From: Pseudotabrizicola sp.
Lineage (GTDB): Bacteria; Pseudomonadota; Alphaproteobacteria; Rhodobacterales; Rhodobacteraceae
Assembly: GCF_030656345.1 (NCBI RefSeq)
Contig: NZ_JAUSNR010000015.1
Coordinates: forward strand, 310,001-374,000
Direction: 5' to 3'
Length of the DNA stretch: 64,000 nucleotides
Position numbers and translations under genes: made by a program. Shown piece by piece: positions 1 through 9,774 of this stretch; position 1 is the first letter of the stretch; each line of letters opens with the position of its first letter. The notes beneath the pieces are model-generated. The model was not told where the DNA came from and made no database searches. It was given only the letters and a program-made list of their open reading frames with translations.

Positions 1-58
1 GCGCCGCAGCCCCCAGCCCGGCACACCAGACCGCCAGCACCGTCATCACAGCCCGCAT
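1..58 (-). CDS. Start of an exported protein, cut by window edge
   Basis: Only the first 19 codons are inside the window. Reading leftwards from the ATG at 58, the peptide begins MRAVMTVLAVWCAGLGAAA, which has the charged start, hydrophobic core and small-residue end of a Sec signal peptide. There is a Cys but no good lipobox before it. A GAGGGGTGG-like ribosome binding site precedes the ATG, and a copy of the dispersed intergenic element (68-96) lies immediately upstream. It follows lpdA on the same strand with about 97 bases between. The product cannot be named from what is visible. Confidence 0.55.
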   Translation of the reverse strand, partial: MRAVMTVLAVWCAGLGAAA

Positions 59-67
59 GACCCACCC

Positions 68-96
68 CTCATCTGTTCACAAATATCCTCGGGGGG
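68..96. repeat. Intergenic repeat element, copy a
   Basis: Contains CATCTGTTCACAAATATCC followed by a G run. It belongs to a family seen again at 17696, 17769, 19848, 32444, 38576 and 40761. On the minus strand it reads GGATATTTGTGAACAGATG and ends about 10 bases before the ATG of the exported protein at 58, so it lies in that gene's 5' leader. Confidence 0.6.
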
Positions 97-112
97 TGAG
101 GCCAAAGGCCGA

Positions 113-150
113 GGGGGGCCGAGGCCCCCCTGATTTTTCGCGGAAAAATC
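113..150 (-). terminator. Two adjacent hairpins downstream of lpdA
   Basis: Two perfect inverted repeats lie just after the lpdA stop codon. GATTTTTC-GCG-GAAAAATC is at 132-150 and GGGGGGC-CGAG-GCCCCCC is at 113-130. Neither is followed by a clear U run, so this may act in termination or mRNA 3'-end protection rather than as a textbook intrinsic terminator. A similar AT-stem hairpin follows the DUF2267 gene near 49104-49123. Confidence 0.45.
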
Positions 151-155
151 GTGCC

Positions 156-1553
156 TCACATATGCAGGGCGCGACCATAGGCGTCCAGCACCGCCTCATG
201 CATCATCTCCGACAGGGTCGGATGCGGGAAGACCGTGTTCATCAGTTCCACTTCCGTGGTCTCCAGCGTGCGGCCGATCACATAGCCCTGAATCAGCTCG
301 GTCACTTCCGCGCCGATCATATGCGCGCCCAGCAGTTCGCCGGTTTTCGCATCGAAAATGGTCTTGATCATGCCTTCCGACTCGCCAAGCGCAATCGCCT
401 TGCCATTGCCGATAAAAGGGAAGCGCCCGACCTTGATCTCATGCCCGGCCTCTTTCGCCTTCGCCTCGGTCATGCCGACGCTGGCGATCTGCGGCTGGCA
501 ATAGGTGCAGCCCGCGATGCTGCCCGGCTTGATGGCATGCGGATGGCCGCCTGCGATCAGTTCGGCTACCATCACACCTTCGTGGCTGGCCTTATGCGCC
601 AGCCATGGCGCCCCGGCGATATCGCCGATGGCAAACAGGCCCGGCACGCCGGTGCGGCAGAATTCATCCGTCACCACATGGGTGCGGTCGATCTTGACGC
701 CCAAAGCCTCCAGCCCCAGATTTTCCACATTGCCGACAATGCCGACGGCAGAGATCACGGTGTCAAACTCATGCGTCTCAACCTTGCCGCCGACCTCGAT
801 ATGCGCGGTCACACCCACGCCCGGCTTGCGGTCCAGTTTCTTGACCGCCGCCTTTTCCATGATCTTCATGCCCTGCTTGACGAATTGCTTTTTCGCAAAA
901 GCCGCGATTTCGGCATCCTCAACCGGCAGAATACGGTCCATCACCTCAACCACAGTCGTATCCGCGCCAAGCGTGTTGAAGAACGATGCAAATTCGATGC
1001 CGATGGCCCCCGAGCCGATCACCAGCAGCTTTTTCGGCATCCGGGATGCCACCAGCGCATGCCGGTAGGACCAGACCAGATCGCCATCCGCCTCCAGCCC
1101 CGGCAGTTCGCGGGCGCGCGCGCCGGTGGCAAGCACGATGTTCTTCGCCGTCAATTCCTCGGTGCCCTTGTCGGTCTTCACCGACACCACACCCGGTTTG
1201 GGCAGGGTCGCGGCCCCCATGAACACGGTGACCTTGTTCTTCTTCATCAGATGCCCGATGCCGCCCGACAGCTGCTTGGCCACCGCACGGCTGCGCGCCA
1301 CGACGGCGGGCAGGTCATAGCCGATGCCGTCGGCTTTCAGGCCGAATTCCTTGGCCCGCTCCATCAGGTGGAACACCTCGGCGCTGCGCAGCATGGCCTT
1401 GGTCGGGATACAGCCCCAGTTCAGACAGATGCCGCCCAGATGCTCGCGTTCGACGATTGCCACCTTCAGGCCCAACTGGCTGGCGCGGATTGCCGCCACA
1501 TAGCCGCCGGGGCCTGCGCCCACCACGATCAGATCAAAGCTGGAAACTGCCAT
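156..1553 (-). CDS. lpdA: Dihydrolipoyl dehydrogenase (E3)
   Basis: FAD- and NAD-dependent flavoprotein disulfide reductase that reoxidises dihydrolipoamide in 2-oxo acid dehydrogenase complexes or the glycine cleavage system. The 465-residue length is typical. The N-terminal FAD motif is GAGPGG (residues 12-17), the redox-active pair is C43/C48 in GGICLNWGCIPTK, a second dinucleotide fold begins near GSGAIG, and the C-terminal catalytic HPTLSE motif of the dimer interface is present. The start is supported by a GGGAGGGA ribosome binding site. It is not next to E1/E2 genes within the window, so which complex it serves (pyruvate, 2-oxoglutarate or another) cannot be told here. Confidence 0.95.
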   Translation of the reverse strand: MAVSSFDLIVVGAGPGGYVAAIRASQLGLKVAIVEREHLGGICLNWGCIPTKAMLRSAEVFHLMERAKEFGLKADGIGYDLPAVVARSRAVAKQLSGGIGHLMKKNKVTVFMGAATLPKPGVVSVKTDKGTEELTAKNIVLATGARARELPGLEADGDLVWSYRHALVASRMPKKLLVIGSGAIGIEFASFFNTLGADTTVVEVMDRILPVEDAEIAAFAKKQFVKQGMKIMEKAAVKKLDRKPGVGVTAHIEVGGKVETHEFDTVISAVGIVGNVENLGLEALGVKIDRTHVVTDEFCRTGVPGLFAIGDIAGAPWLAHKASHEGVMVAELIAGGHPHAIKPGSIAGCTYCQPQIASVGMTEAKAKEAGHEIKVGRFPFIGNGKAIALGESEGMIKTIFDAKTGELLGAHMIGAEVTELIQGYVIGRTLETTEVELMNTVFPHPTLSEMMHEAVLDAYGRALHM

Positions 1554-1628
1554 TCGTCCCTCCCTGGAAAAAGTGGTTTACCCTTAAACTATTCCTGAAA
1601 TTCAAGCAACGAAGCTGACGCCTATGGC

Positions 1629-2216
1629 CTATGCGTCAGACGCATGGCTATCGCGCAGGGCACTGACCACCGAAGCATAGGCCCCATCGTCCATGAACGC
1701 CTGCTCTTCCGGCGTGGTTTCGCGGCCCAAAGCCGCATTGCGGAACGGAAACCGGCCAAAGCGCAGGATGATCTCGCGGTGCGCGCGGGCGTGCAGCAAA
1801 AGCTCGGCGTCGCCCTCCATCCGGGTGGCCATCAGGCTGACCGCCAGATCCTGATCGGCGATGTCTTCGGAATGCTCCAGCGGCATGTAGAAGAACTGCC
1901 GCTCCGGCACCGGGGCCTCCATATCCCACCCCGCATCGATGGCGCGGCGGGCGGCGTCACGGGCGCGCGGGTCATTGGCGAAGGCTTCCGCCTTGCCACG
2001 ATGGATGTTGCGCGAAAACTGATCGGCCACGATCAGATAGGCCAGCGTGCCCACCACGCCATCCACCCAATGCTCCAGCCCCTCTTCGTTCAACGCGTCC
2101 CACAGCGCGCCGAAACGCACTGCGCAGGCGTCGTCGATCTCCTCAGAGCCTTTGTACCAGCCCTCCGGCCCGATCTCGCCCAGCCAGAAATCCAGAACCT
2201 CTACCGGATCAGACAT
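1629..2216 (-). CDS. DUF924 family protein
   Basis: Conserved all-helical DUF924 protein of unknown biochemical role, 195 residues. Family hallmarks are visible: the opening VLDFWLGE segment, DQFSRNIHRG in the first half, FFYMPLEHSED in the middle and RFGRFPFRN near the end. The start was placed at 2216 rather than at the upstream ATG (2252) because MSDPVEVLDFW is the usual family start and an AGGGGGA ribosome binding site precedes it. It lies between lpdA and the MFS gene on the same strand, with no functional link evident. Confidence 0.85.
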   Translation of the reverse strand: MSDPVEVLDFWLGEIGPEGWYKGSEEIDDACAVRFGALWDALNEEGLEHWVDGVVGTLAYLIVADQFSRNIHRGKAEAFANDPRARDAARRAIDAGWDMEAPVPERQFFYMPLEHSEDIADQDLAVSLMATRMEGDAELLLHARAHREIILRFGRFPFRNAALGRETTPEEQAFMDDGAYASVVSALRDSHASDA

Positions 2217-2267
2217 GCCGTCCCCCTGTTTTATGTCAGCCTGACAGGCCAATCCCGGAAACGCAAA

Positions 2268-3521
2268 TCAGTTCCGGTCAACGCCCTGCCGCGCATCTTC
2301 GGCCTCGACCATGGCGGCGGTCTCTACCGCCACAATCGACGCGGTGGGTGACACCGGCGTGTAGCCCGAGGTGACTTGCGGCGTTTCGCGGCGCTGGGTC
2401 ATCCGCCAGCCGGCATAGGCCGCCAGAACCGCAAACAGGATGCCCATGAACAAAAAGAACCCCGACGACCCGATCACACCCATCATCCAGCCGGTGATGA
2501 CCGGGCCAGAGATTGCCCCCAAGCCGTTGATGAACATCAACCCGGCCGAGGCGGCGGCCATATCGGTCTTGTCCAGATAATCGTTCACATAGGCCAGCAG
2601 CAGCGAATAGAGCGGGTTCGACACCCCGCCGCAGACCGCGCCAACCCCGACCAGAACCCAGAACGGCGGATCGAAGATCACCGGAATCATCAGCACCACC
2701 GCGCCAAGAACCGCCAACCACAAGACAACAATGCGGCGGTCGATCCGGTCGGACAGCCAGCCTATGGGATATTGCAGCACCAGCCCGCCGACATAGATCG
2801 CCGAGACAAAGATCGTCAGATCCGCAATGCTCAACCCCGCCTGCGTGCCCCAGACCGCCGCCATGCCGAATTGCGCCGAAAACACCCCGCCCAGCAGGAA
2901 CATGCCGACACAGCCCAGGGGCGATGCCTCGTACAACCGGCGGAACGACATCGGTTTGGTCGATTCAAACGCGGGTGCCGGGCTGGCCGACAGCAGGATC
3001 GGGGTAAAGGCCAGCGACACCAGAACGGACGGAATGACAAACAGGATATAGCCCGAAGGGTCACCGACATTCAGCAAAAGTTGCGCCGCGATGATCCCGA
3101 TCATCTGCACGATCAGGTACAAAGACAGCGCCTGTCCGCGGTTTTCATTGGTCGACGCGTTGTTCAGCCAGCTTTCGGTGGCGATATAGACGCCGGAAAA
3201 CGAAAACCCGATCACCACCCGCAGCGCCGCCCAGGCCATCCAGTCGGGGGCTGCGGCATACAGGATCAGCACCGCCGAGATCATCGACCCGAGTGCCGCA
3301 AACACCCGCACATGCCCGACCCGACGGATCATGTCCGGGGCCAGACGGCTGCCGAACAAAAAGCCCACAAAATAGGCCGACATCACCAAAGACATCTGAA
3401 ACGTGGTGAAATTCTCGATCCCGCCCCGGATGCCCAGCAATGTGCCCTGCATCCCATTGCCCAGCATCAGAAGACCAAGCCCCAGCAAAAGCGCCCAGGT
3501 GTTGCGCAGAACAGTCAGCAT
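2268..3521 (-). CDS. MFS transporter, YcaD-like
   Basis: Major facilitator superfamily protein of 417 residues with about 12 predicted membrane segments and a short polar C-terminal tail. The cytoplasmic loop between the second and third helices carries FGSRLAPDMIRRVGHVRVF, a variant of the MFS A motif. A repeat of this loop (GWLSDRIDRR) in the second half supports the two-fold 6+6 architecture. The overall sequence resembles the YcaD family of uncharacterised exporters. Substrate is unknown. It is separated from queA by about 190 bases and from the DUF924 gene by about 50, so it may have its own promoter. Confidence 0.85.
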   Translation of the reverse strand: MLTVLRNTWALLLGLGLLMLGNGMQGTLLGIRGGIENFTTFQMSLVMSAYFVGFLFGSRLAPDMIRRVGHVRVFAALGSMISAVLILYAAAPDWMAWAALRVVIGFSFSGVYIATESWLNNASTNENRGQALSLYLIVQMIGIIAAQLLLNVGDPSGYILFVIPSVLVSLAFTPILLSASPAPAFESTKPMSFRRLYEASPLGCVGMFLLGGVFSAQFGMAAVWGTQAGLSIADLTIFVSAIYVGGLVLQYPIGWLSDRIDRRIVVLWLAVLGAVVLMIPVIFDPPFWVLVGVGAVCGGVSNPLYSLLLAYVNDYLDKTDMAAASAGLMFINGLGAISGPVITGWMMGVIGSSGFFLFMGILFAVLAAYAGWRMTQRRETPQVTSGYTPVSPTASIVAVETAAMVEAEDARQGVDRN

Positions 3522-3711
3522 GGTGCAGGTATCCTTTGGTCAGTCCGGTCAGTCTAGGCGGGTCGCGTAAAAAAAGTCATGTCGGAGGTATTCTCCGGAC
3601 AGAACGCGGCCTTTGCGACGCCAGCCACCGGAACGCAAGAGACAATCCCGTGTGCCTCCCTTCCCCCTTATGGAAGACGGATGGAATGGGGGGCGGCGCT
3701 GCCCGCCACCG

Positions 3712-4743
3712 TTACGGGATCAGCAAAGATGCATCGCCATAGCTGAAGAACCGATAGCCTTGCCCGATGGCATGGGCGTAGATGCGGTCCATCCTGTCTT
3801 TGCCCATCAGGGCGGACACCAGCATCAGCAGGGTCGATTTCGGCAGGTGGAAATTGGTCATCAGCGCATCGGTGGCGTGGAAAGTGAAGCCGGGGTAGAT
3901 GAAGATATCCGTCGGGCCCTCCCACGGCTCCACCCGGCCCGACCGCGCCGCGGTTTCGATCAGGCGCAACGCGGTGGTGCCGACCGGGATCACCCGCCCG
4001 CCCGCCGCCTTTGTCGCGTTGATCTGCGCCGCCGCCTGTGGCGTCACCTGCCCCCATTCGGCATGCATCTTATGCGTCGCCACATCCTCGACCTTGACCG
4101 GCAGGAAGGTGCCCGCGCCGACATGCAGGGTCACTTCGGTGACCTCCACGCCCTTGGCGCGCAATGCTTCCAGCAAGGCGGCATCGAAATGCAAAGACGC
4201 GGTCGGGGCCGCAACGGCCCCTTTGTGGCGGGCGAAAACCGTCTGGTAATCGTCCTCATCCTGCGCATCGGGGGCGCGTTTGGCGGCGATATAGGGCGGC
4301 AAGGGCATTGCCCCCGCCTGCGCGAGGGCTGCATCAAAATCATCGCCCGCAAGGTTGAACTCCAGCCGCAGATCGGTGTCGGATTTCTCCGCCACCACTG
4401 CCGACAGCGCGGGGGAAAACACAATCTGTTCCCCCACCGCCAGTTTGCGCAGCGGCTTGGCCATGGCGCGCCAGCCGGTCGCAGCAGGCTCCATCAGCGT
4501 GATCTCGACCCGCGCCACAGCCTCGCCACGCCTGCGCTGCCCGGTCAGGCGTGCCGGGATCACCCGTGTGTTGTTCAGCACCAGAAGGTCGCCCGCGCGC
4601 AGCAGATCCACCAGATCACGCACATGCAGGTCAGCGATGCCATCGCCTTCGGCCAGCAGCAACCGCGCCGCCGTGCGCGGGCGGGCGGGCCGGGTGGCGA
4701 TCAGCGCCTCGGGCAGATCGAAATCAAAATCAGACAGCTTCAT
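3712..4743 (-). CDS. queA: tRNA preQ1(34) S-adenosylmethionine ribosyltransferase-isomerase
   Basis: Transfers and isomerises the ribosyl moiety of S-adenosylmethionine onto 7-aminomethyl-7-deazaguanine at tRNA position 34, giving epoxyqueuosine. The 343-residue length and landmarks fit QueA: the N-terminal [16 protein letters not shown] segment, [13 protein letters not shown], the central [11 protein letters not shown] motif, and FIYPGFTF with [15 protein letters not shown] in the C-terminal half. The gene starts only 13 bases after the AsmA-like gene ends, so the two are probably co-transcribed. No preQ1 riboswitch was recognised nearby. Confidence 0.95.
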   Translation of the reverse strand: MKLSDFDFDLPEALIATRPARPRTAARLLLAEGDGIADLHVRDLVDLLRAGDLLVLNNTRVIPARLTGQRRRGEAVARVEITLMEPAATGWRAMAKPLRKLAVGEQIVFSPALSAVVAEKSDTDLRLEFNLAGDDFDAALAQAGAMPLPPYIAAKRAPDAQDEDDYQTVFARHKGAVAAPTASLHFDAALLEALRAKGVEVTEVTLHVGAGTFLPVKVEDVATHKMHAEWGQVTPQAAAQINATKAAGGRVIPVGTTALRLIETAARSGRVEPWEGPTDIFIYPGFTFHATDALMTNFHLPKSTLLMLVSALMGKDRMDRIYAHAIGQGYRFFSYGDASLLIP

Positions 4744-4756
4744 CCGGACCCCGTGA

Positions 4757-7700
4757 TCAGTTGGTGCGCCGCAGCATGGGGGCCGGGCTGCGGAAAATTT
4801 CGCGGAACATCCCCGGCGTCAGGATCGACAGCGGATTGACGCTGACCTGCAGCGCATCCGCCGTACCGCCAAGCGCATAATTGAACCCGAACAGCCCTTC
4901 GCCCCGCCGCGTCAGCAACGCGCCGATGCCATTGACCAGATAGATCGGCGACACAACCCCCTGCATCGCCAGACGTTTGGTCTGGGTGCCATAAAGCCCC
5001 GCCAGCGACACCCCCAGACTGGCCCCCATGGCCGACCCGCGGGTGATCTCTATCGCCTGCGGGGTGATGACGAAATCGGCCTCCGCCTGATTGAACACGA
5101 TGCCGTCGCCGTTCAGCTGTTCCAGCAGACCAACGACCGAGATTGCCGACAGCAGTTCCGCCAGCACGCTGGCATTGCGCACCCGGAAGGCCCCGATTTC
5201 GGCCCGCCCGTCGTAAACCCCCTTTTGCGCGCGCGGGGTCAGTTGCAGATCCAGCCGGCCGCCGCTGGCCGAGGCGAAAATCCCCGCCGCGCGCAAGGCC
5301 GCCCCGGCATCGCCCGCCTGCAGCCGCACCGCCGTGCCATGGCGCGACGGCACCACCACGCCGTTGACCGGGGCCGCGCCGTTGACGCTGGCGCGGAAGG
5401 TGCCGTTCAGCCCGCCGCGCTGCGACAGATCACCCCGGAACCCGGTCAGCGCGATGCCTTCGCTGATGATCAGCCGGTCAAGGCTTAGCGACAGCGCGCC
5501 TTGCGTCTGCGCCTGCCCGCCGCCCTGCCCGCCGGTCGGTGCCTCAAACCGGCGCAGATCCACCGTGCCGCCAGTGACCGCGACATCGGGCGCGCGCCCT
5601 GCGCCGCGCCCGGTCAGCGTGACCGGCCCGTTCAGCCAGCCGTTCAGCCGGACCGCGTTAAATCGCGCCCGTTGCAGCCCGCCGCCGTCCAGCAGCGTGA
5701 TATCGCCCGTCGCCTCCAGCCCGCCGCCCTGCACCGCCAGCCGGGTGATCTGCGGCACAGGGCCCAGAATCGCCTCGACCTCCAGCCGCCCGCTGCCGCC
5801 CGTGGTCTTGGTCCAGCCGACGGCGGGCAGGGTCAGCCCGATGCCGGCCAGATCAGAGGTCAGCCGCAACCGCCCCGGTGCATCGCGAGTCAGATCAATC
5901 GCCACATTCGCCGTGCCCGCGCCGCTGACCATGCCCTGCGGCAGGCCCAGCCCGAATTCGGCCACCGTTGCGGGCGACAGGCTGGCCGTGCCCTCGACCC
6001 GGCTTTTGCCGCGCTGATCGGGGCTGAAGCTTTGGGTGAAGGCCACATCAAACGGCACCTGCCCGATGCGCCCCGGCCCTTCGATCCGCAGGCCGGCCGG
6101 GTTGGCGGTCAGGGTCAGCCCCTCGGCCGTAATCGTCCGGCCAGGCACCAGCTCATCAGACGACAGGCCAAGGATCTGGCCGCGCACCGCATAATCCACA
6201 TCCTCCAGCTCAACCCGCCGCACGAGCGGCAAGGAAAGCTGCGTGTCCATCACCGCCCGGCCCTGCCCCAGATCGGGCGCGCGCCCGGCCTTGGTCATGA
6301 AGCCAAAGGGCGGCAGATCGAGTAGCGACAGCGCGGCGGTCAGTGAGCTTTCGGTGCGCAACCGGATATCCGCCCGCGCCGGTTTCGCCGTCACATCCGG
6401 CACCGAAAACACCGATCCCGCCGCATCAATCTGCCCGCCCAAGGGCGCATCCACCGTGCCGCCATCCAGCACCACCGTATAGGCCGTACCCTCGATCGAC
6501 GACCGCCCCCGCCCGTTGCGGATCGGCGGCAGGGTGCGTAAAAACCGCACCTCGGCGCCGTCAAATTCATAACCAAGCGCCAGACGCGGCTCTGCCCCCG
6601 GAGTGATGCGCAGCGCCGCCTTTACATTGGTCAGCAGGCCCTGTGCCACATTCTGCCCGACCCAGTCACGGGTGCGGGGCACAGCGCTTTTGGGCCAGAT
6701 CTGCAGCAATCGGTCATGCGCGATAGCATCCAGCGTCAGATCCAACGCCAGCTGCCAGCCGTCTGACAAAGCCTCGACCCCGCCCGCGAGGGTCAGCCGC
6801 CGCCCGGTTTCCTCGATCAATGACACCTGCCCGATCTCCAGCCGGAACGGGTCCAGCGTCAGCCGCGCATCCATCGCACCGGCGGAAAACCGCAAGGGGC
6901 GCTCGAACAATCCTTCGGGGTCGATCTGCGCCTCGGAAATCCGGATCTGACCCAGAAACCCGGCGGGCAGGCGCTGCCCCAGCGGGCCGGTCAGAATCTC
7001 CCCCGCATCGCCCAGCAGATAGGAATGCCCCGCCGCCTTCAGCCGCAGCGTCGGGCCTTCGACCGACAGATCGCTGATCATCACCCGACCCTGCGCCGGG
7101 TCATAGCCAAGGGTCAGCGCGGCCCCGTCAAAGCCGATGGCCTGCGTCGCCGGATCGGGCTGCAACGCCCCTGCCCCCAGCGCCATCTGCGCGCTTAGGG
7201 CTGTCAGCCCGTCATTGGTCAGTTCCGCCGTGATCTGCCCCGAAATCGGCGCGTCCAGCACGGCAAACACCCCCAGCACCGGGGTTTGCGCCGCAATATC
7301 CGCCGCCGCCACGCCATCCACCGTGGCCGTTACCCGCAACACCGCCTGCCCCTTCGGGCGCACCAGCGTGACCAGAGCCTGTGCCGGGTCTTTGCCCTCT
7401 GATGTCAGCGTCAGCCCAAGTTCGGCCGCCAGCACATCGTCGCGGTTGTCCAGCGTGATCCTGCCGTCGCCCACCGTCCATGTCCGGTTCAGGCGGGCGT
7501 CAATCAGCGTCAGACTGGCCCCCTGTGCCTCAATCCGGTCCAGCTGCGACAGCAGCGGCGCGTCCAGCGCGCGGTCGATCTGCGCAAACAGGTCGTTCAG
7601 GCTGTTGATCGGCGGCACCGCCCCCGCCGCGCCGATCTGCAGATCCAGACTGCCATCGGCCCGCCGTTTCAGCGTGACCGCCCCGCCGATGATGCGCAAG

Positions 7701-8158
7701 GATGCCGGGCGCAGCGCGCGCTCGGTCAGAAACGCCCGCGCGTCAAAGCTCAGCCGCAGATCGGGCAGCGCCAGCAATGTGCTGCCCGGCCCCTGCAGCA
7801 GCCGCAGATCCTCCAGCCGGAGGCGGGGGGTCCAGTCCGGGTCCAGCATGATCTCGATGCCGCCGACAGACACCGCAGCCCCCGGCAGCACCTCCTGCAG
7901 GGCGGCATTGGCGCGGGTTTCAATCTCGGCCACAGTCCAGACCGGCAGGCGGATCGGCTTGCCGGTCAGCGCCAGCACCGCCAGCACCGCCAAGGCCGCC
8001 GCCACCCCCAACGCCAGCACCGTCGCCAGCCCCAAGCGCCCGGCCCGGCGCATGTGCGAGCGTGGTAGAGATCTGGGCACAGCTTTGGGCACCGGCGCGC
8101 GCTCCGCGCCCGGGTTACCACCGGCAACCGGCTTGTCCTGCGCTGACAGGTCCGTCAT
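4757..8158 (-). CDS. Large AsmA/YhdP-like membrane-anchored protein
   Basis: 1133-residue protein with a short proline-rich cytoplasmic tail, one membrane anchor around residues 43-66, and a very long periplasmic part rich in beta-strand repeats. This layout and the C-terminal segment (roughly 990-1120, with the [20 protein letters not shown] and [10 protein letters not shown] regions) match the DUF3971/AsmA-like C-terminal proteins. Members such as YhdP, TamB and AsmA are repeating-beta-groove proteins linked to phospholipid transport between inner and outer membranes. That role is inferred from the family; the sequence shows only architecture. It probably heads a two-gene unit with queA and is divergent from bcp. 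Confidence 0.8.
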   Translation of the reverse strand: MTDLSAQDKPVAGGNPGAERAPVPKAVPRSLPRSHMRRAGRLGLATVLALGVAAALAVLAVLALTGKPIRLPVWTVAEIETRANAALQEVLPGAAVSVGGIEIMLDPDWTPRLRLEDLRLLQGPGSTLLALPDLRLSFDARAFLTERALRPASLRIIGGAVTLKRRADGSLDLQIGAAGAVPPINSLNDLFAQIDRALDAPLLSQLDRIEAQGASLTLIDARLNRTWTVGDGRITLDNRDDVLAAELGLTLTSEGKDPAQALVTLVRPKGQAVLRVTATVDGVAAADIAAQTPVLGVFAVLDAPISGQITAELTNDGLTALSAQMALGAGALQPDPATQAIGFDGAALTLGYDPAQGRVMISDLSVEGPTLRLKAAGHSYLLGDAGEILTGPLGQRLPAGFLGQIRISEAQIDPEGLFERPLRFSAGAMDARLTLDPFRLEIGQVSLIEETGRRLTLAGGVEALSDGWQLALDLTLDAIAHDRLLQIWPKSAVPRTRDWVGQNVAQGLLTNVKAALRITPGAEPRLALGYEFDGAEVRFLRTLPPIRNGRGRSSIEGTAYTVVLDGGTVDAPLGGQIDAAGSVFSVPDVTAKPARADIRLRTESSLTAALSLLDLPPFGFMTKAGRAPDLGQGRAVMDTQLSLPLVRRVELEDVDYAVRGQILGLSSDELVPGRTITAEGLTLTANPAGLRIEGPGRIGQVPFDVAFTQSFSPDQRGKSRVEGTASLSPATVAEFGLGLPQGMVSGAGTANVAIDLTRDAPGRLRLTSDLAGIGLTLPAVGWTKTTGGSGRLEVEAILGPVPQITRLAVQGGGLEATGDITLLDGGGLQRARFNAVRLNGWLNGPVTLTGRGAGRAPDVAVTGGTVDLRRFEAPTGGQGGGQAQTQGALSLSLDRLIISEGIALTGFRGDLSQRGGLNGTFRASVNGAAPVNGVVVPSRHGTAVRLQAGDAGAALRAAGIFASASGGRLDLQLTPRAQKGVYDGRAEIGAFRVRNASVLAELLSAISVVGLLEQLNGDGIVFNQAEADFVITPQAIEITRGSAMGASLGVSLAGLYGTQTKRLAMQGVVSPIYLVNGIGALLTRRGEGLFGFNYALGGTADALQVSVNPLSILTPGMFREIFRSPAPMLRRTN

Positions 8159-8285
8159 CGCGCCTGTGCCCTTTTGCCCAATTCCGGTCCCTCATACCCT
8201 TTGTCAGCATGGGCTTGCCTTTATCTTCGCGGATCGGCAACTAAAACGCAAAGAATAGTGACTCGCACAGCAAGGAGCCGCTGAG

Positions 8286-8759
8286 ATGACCGCACAGATC
8301 CCGGAAACCGGAACACCCGCCCCCGATTTCACCCTGCCGCGCGATGGGGGTGAGACGGTCACGCTGTCCGCTTTCCGCCCCGGCAAGGTGGTGCTGTACT
8401 TCTATCCCAAGGATGACACCCCCGGCTGCACGCTGGAAGCGCAGGATTTCACCGCCCGCGCCGCCGAATTTGCAAGCGCCGGCACCACCGTCATCGGCAT
8501 CAGCAAAGACAGCGTGAAAGCCCATGACAAGTTTACCAAAAAGCACGGGCTGCAGATCATCCTTGCCAGTGATGAGAACGGCCAGACCTGCGAAGATTAC
8601 GGCGTCTGGGCGGAAAAAAGCATGTATGGCAAAACCTATATGGGCATCACCCGCGCCACCTTTCTGATCGACGGTGAGGGAAAGATTGCGAGAGCCTGGC
8701 CCAAGGTCAGCGTCAAGGGCCATGCCGATGAGGTGCTGGCGGCGGCACAGGCACTGTGA
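8286..8759 (+). CDS. bcp: Thioredoxin-dependent peroxiredoxin (BCP/PrxQ type)
   Basis: Reduces hydrogen peroxide and organic peroxides in the cytoplasm using a peroxidatic cysteine. The 157-residue length is standard. Cys48 in PKDDTPGCT is the peroxidatic residue. The Cys normally found five positions later in E. coli Bcp is replaced here, and the only other Cys is C102 (QTCEDYGVW), so any intramolecular disulfide would have to use C102. An AAGGAG ribosome binding site lies 8 bases before the ATG. The stop overlaps the start of the next gene as TGATG, indicating translational coupling with the DUF455 protein. Confidence 0.93.
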   Translation: MTAQIPETGTPAPDFTLPRDGGETVTLSAFRPGKVVLYFYPKDDTPGCTLEAQDFTARAAEFASAGTTVIGISKDSVKAHDKFTKKHGLQIILASDENGQTCEDYGVWAEKSMYGKTYMGITRATFLIDGEGKIARAWPKVSVKGHADEVLAAAQAL

Positions 8760-9592
8760 TGCTTTCCCTTGCCGAACGGGCCGTGCAGGTGCTGACCACC
8801 GCCGACGGGCGCGCGAAAGCGGCGCTGTCGCGCGCGCATGCCGCCGACTGGGGGACGGCGCGGGCGGCGGGCACGCCCTTGCCCATTGGCACCGCCACCC
8901 CGCCGGATGCCCCCGCACGGCCCGCAAAGCCAGATCTGCTCGACCCGCGTGACGTGCCGCGCCGCCGCCCCGGATCGCCGACCGGGCGCATCGCCCTGCT
9001 GCATGCGGTCGCGCATATCGAGCTGAACGCGGTCGATCTGCACTGGGATATCATCGCGCGGTTCACGGGTCACCCGATGCCCTTGGGGTTCTATGATGAC
9101 TGGGTGAAAGCGGCGGATGAGGAATCAAAGCATTTCAACCTGATGGCCGATTGTCTTGAGGCGCTTGGCAGCCATTACGGTGCCATGCCCGCCCATGCCG
9201 GCATGTGGCGCGCGGCATCGGACACCGCGCATGACCTGCATGGCCGCCTGGCCGTGGTGCCGATGGTGCTCGAAGCACGGGGTCTGGACGTGACGCCGGG
9301 CATGATCGAGCTGTTCCGCAAGGCCGGTGAGGCCGGGCCGGTGGCAGCACTTGAGGTGATCTATGCCGAAGAGGTGGGCCATGTCGCCTCTGGCTCCAAA
9401 TGGTTCAACTGGCTGTGTGGCCGCGAAGGGTCTGACCCAAAGGACGTGTTCCACCGCCTTGTGCGCCAGTATTTCCATGGCAGTCTGAAGCCGCCCTTCA
9501 ATGAGGAAAAGCGCGCCGATGCCGGTCTGCCGCCTGATTTCTACTGGCCGCTGACCGGGACCCAGCCCGGGCCCCTGCCCGACCCGACTTGA
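8759..9592 (+). CDS. DUF455 ferritin-like protein
   Basis: 277-residue member of the DUF455 family, which has a ferritin-like four-helix fold expected to bind a metal pair. Acidic and histidine ligands are visible in HAVAHIELNAVDLHWD, WVKAADEESKHF and YAEEVGHV. The C-terminal GSLKPPFNEEKRADAGL segment is characteristic of the family. The ATG at 8759 was preferred over an overlapping GTG at 8756 because it gives a TGATG junction with bcp. The coupling to a peroxiredoxin fits a role in oxidative or iron metabolism, but the reaction is unknown. Confidence 0.85.
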   Translation: MLSLAERAVQVLTTADGRAKAALSRAHAADWGTARAAGTPLPIGTATPPDAPARPAKPDLLDPRDVPRRRPGSPTGRIALLHAVAHIELNAVDLHWDIIARFTGHPMPLGFYDDWVKAADEESKHFNLMADCLEALGSHYGAMPAHAGMWRAASDTAHDLHGRLAVVPMVLEARGLDVTPGMIELFRKAGEAGPVAALEVIYAEEVGHVASGSKWFNWLCGREGSDPKDVFHRLVRQYFHGSLKPPFNEEKRADAGLPPDFYWPLTGTQPGPLPDPT

Positions 9593-9774
9593 CCAAACCG
9601 GCCGGAAATAGGCGGGAACTCGCCGATTGACCCTCTCAACCGGCGGGTTAGCGGCTCCCCCCGGTCAAAATTGTTGCGGTACTGAAAAGCGATGGCTAAT
9701 CAGAAGGCGCTTGCCCCCCGCATGGGAGGTGCGGGCATTCGCCCTTCCCGTGTCTCACGAACGGAACGCCAGCA

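Noticed and set aside
57..1598. 513-residue open frame on the plus strand
   Set aside because: It is antisense to lpdA, whose motifs and ribosome binding site are unambiguous.
3583..3597. Small CGGAG...CTCCG hairpin with a nearby T run between queA and the MFS gene
   Set aside because: The stem is only 5 bp and the T run is displaced by about 8 bases, so it is too weak to call a terminator.
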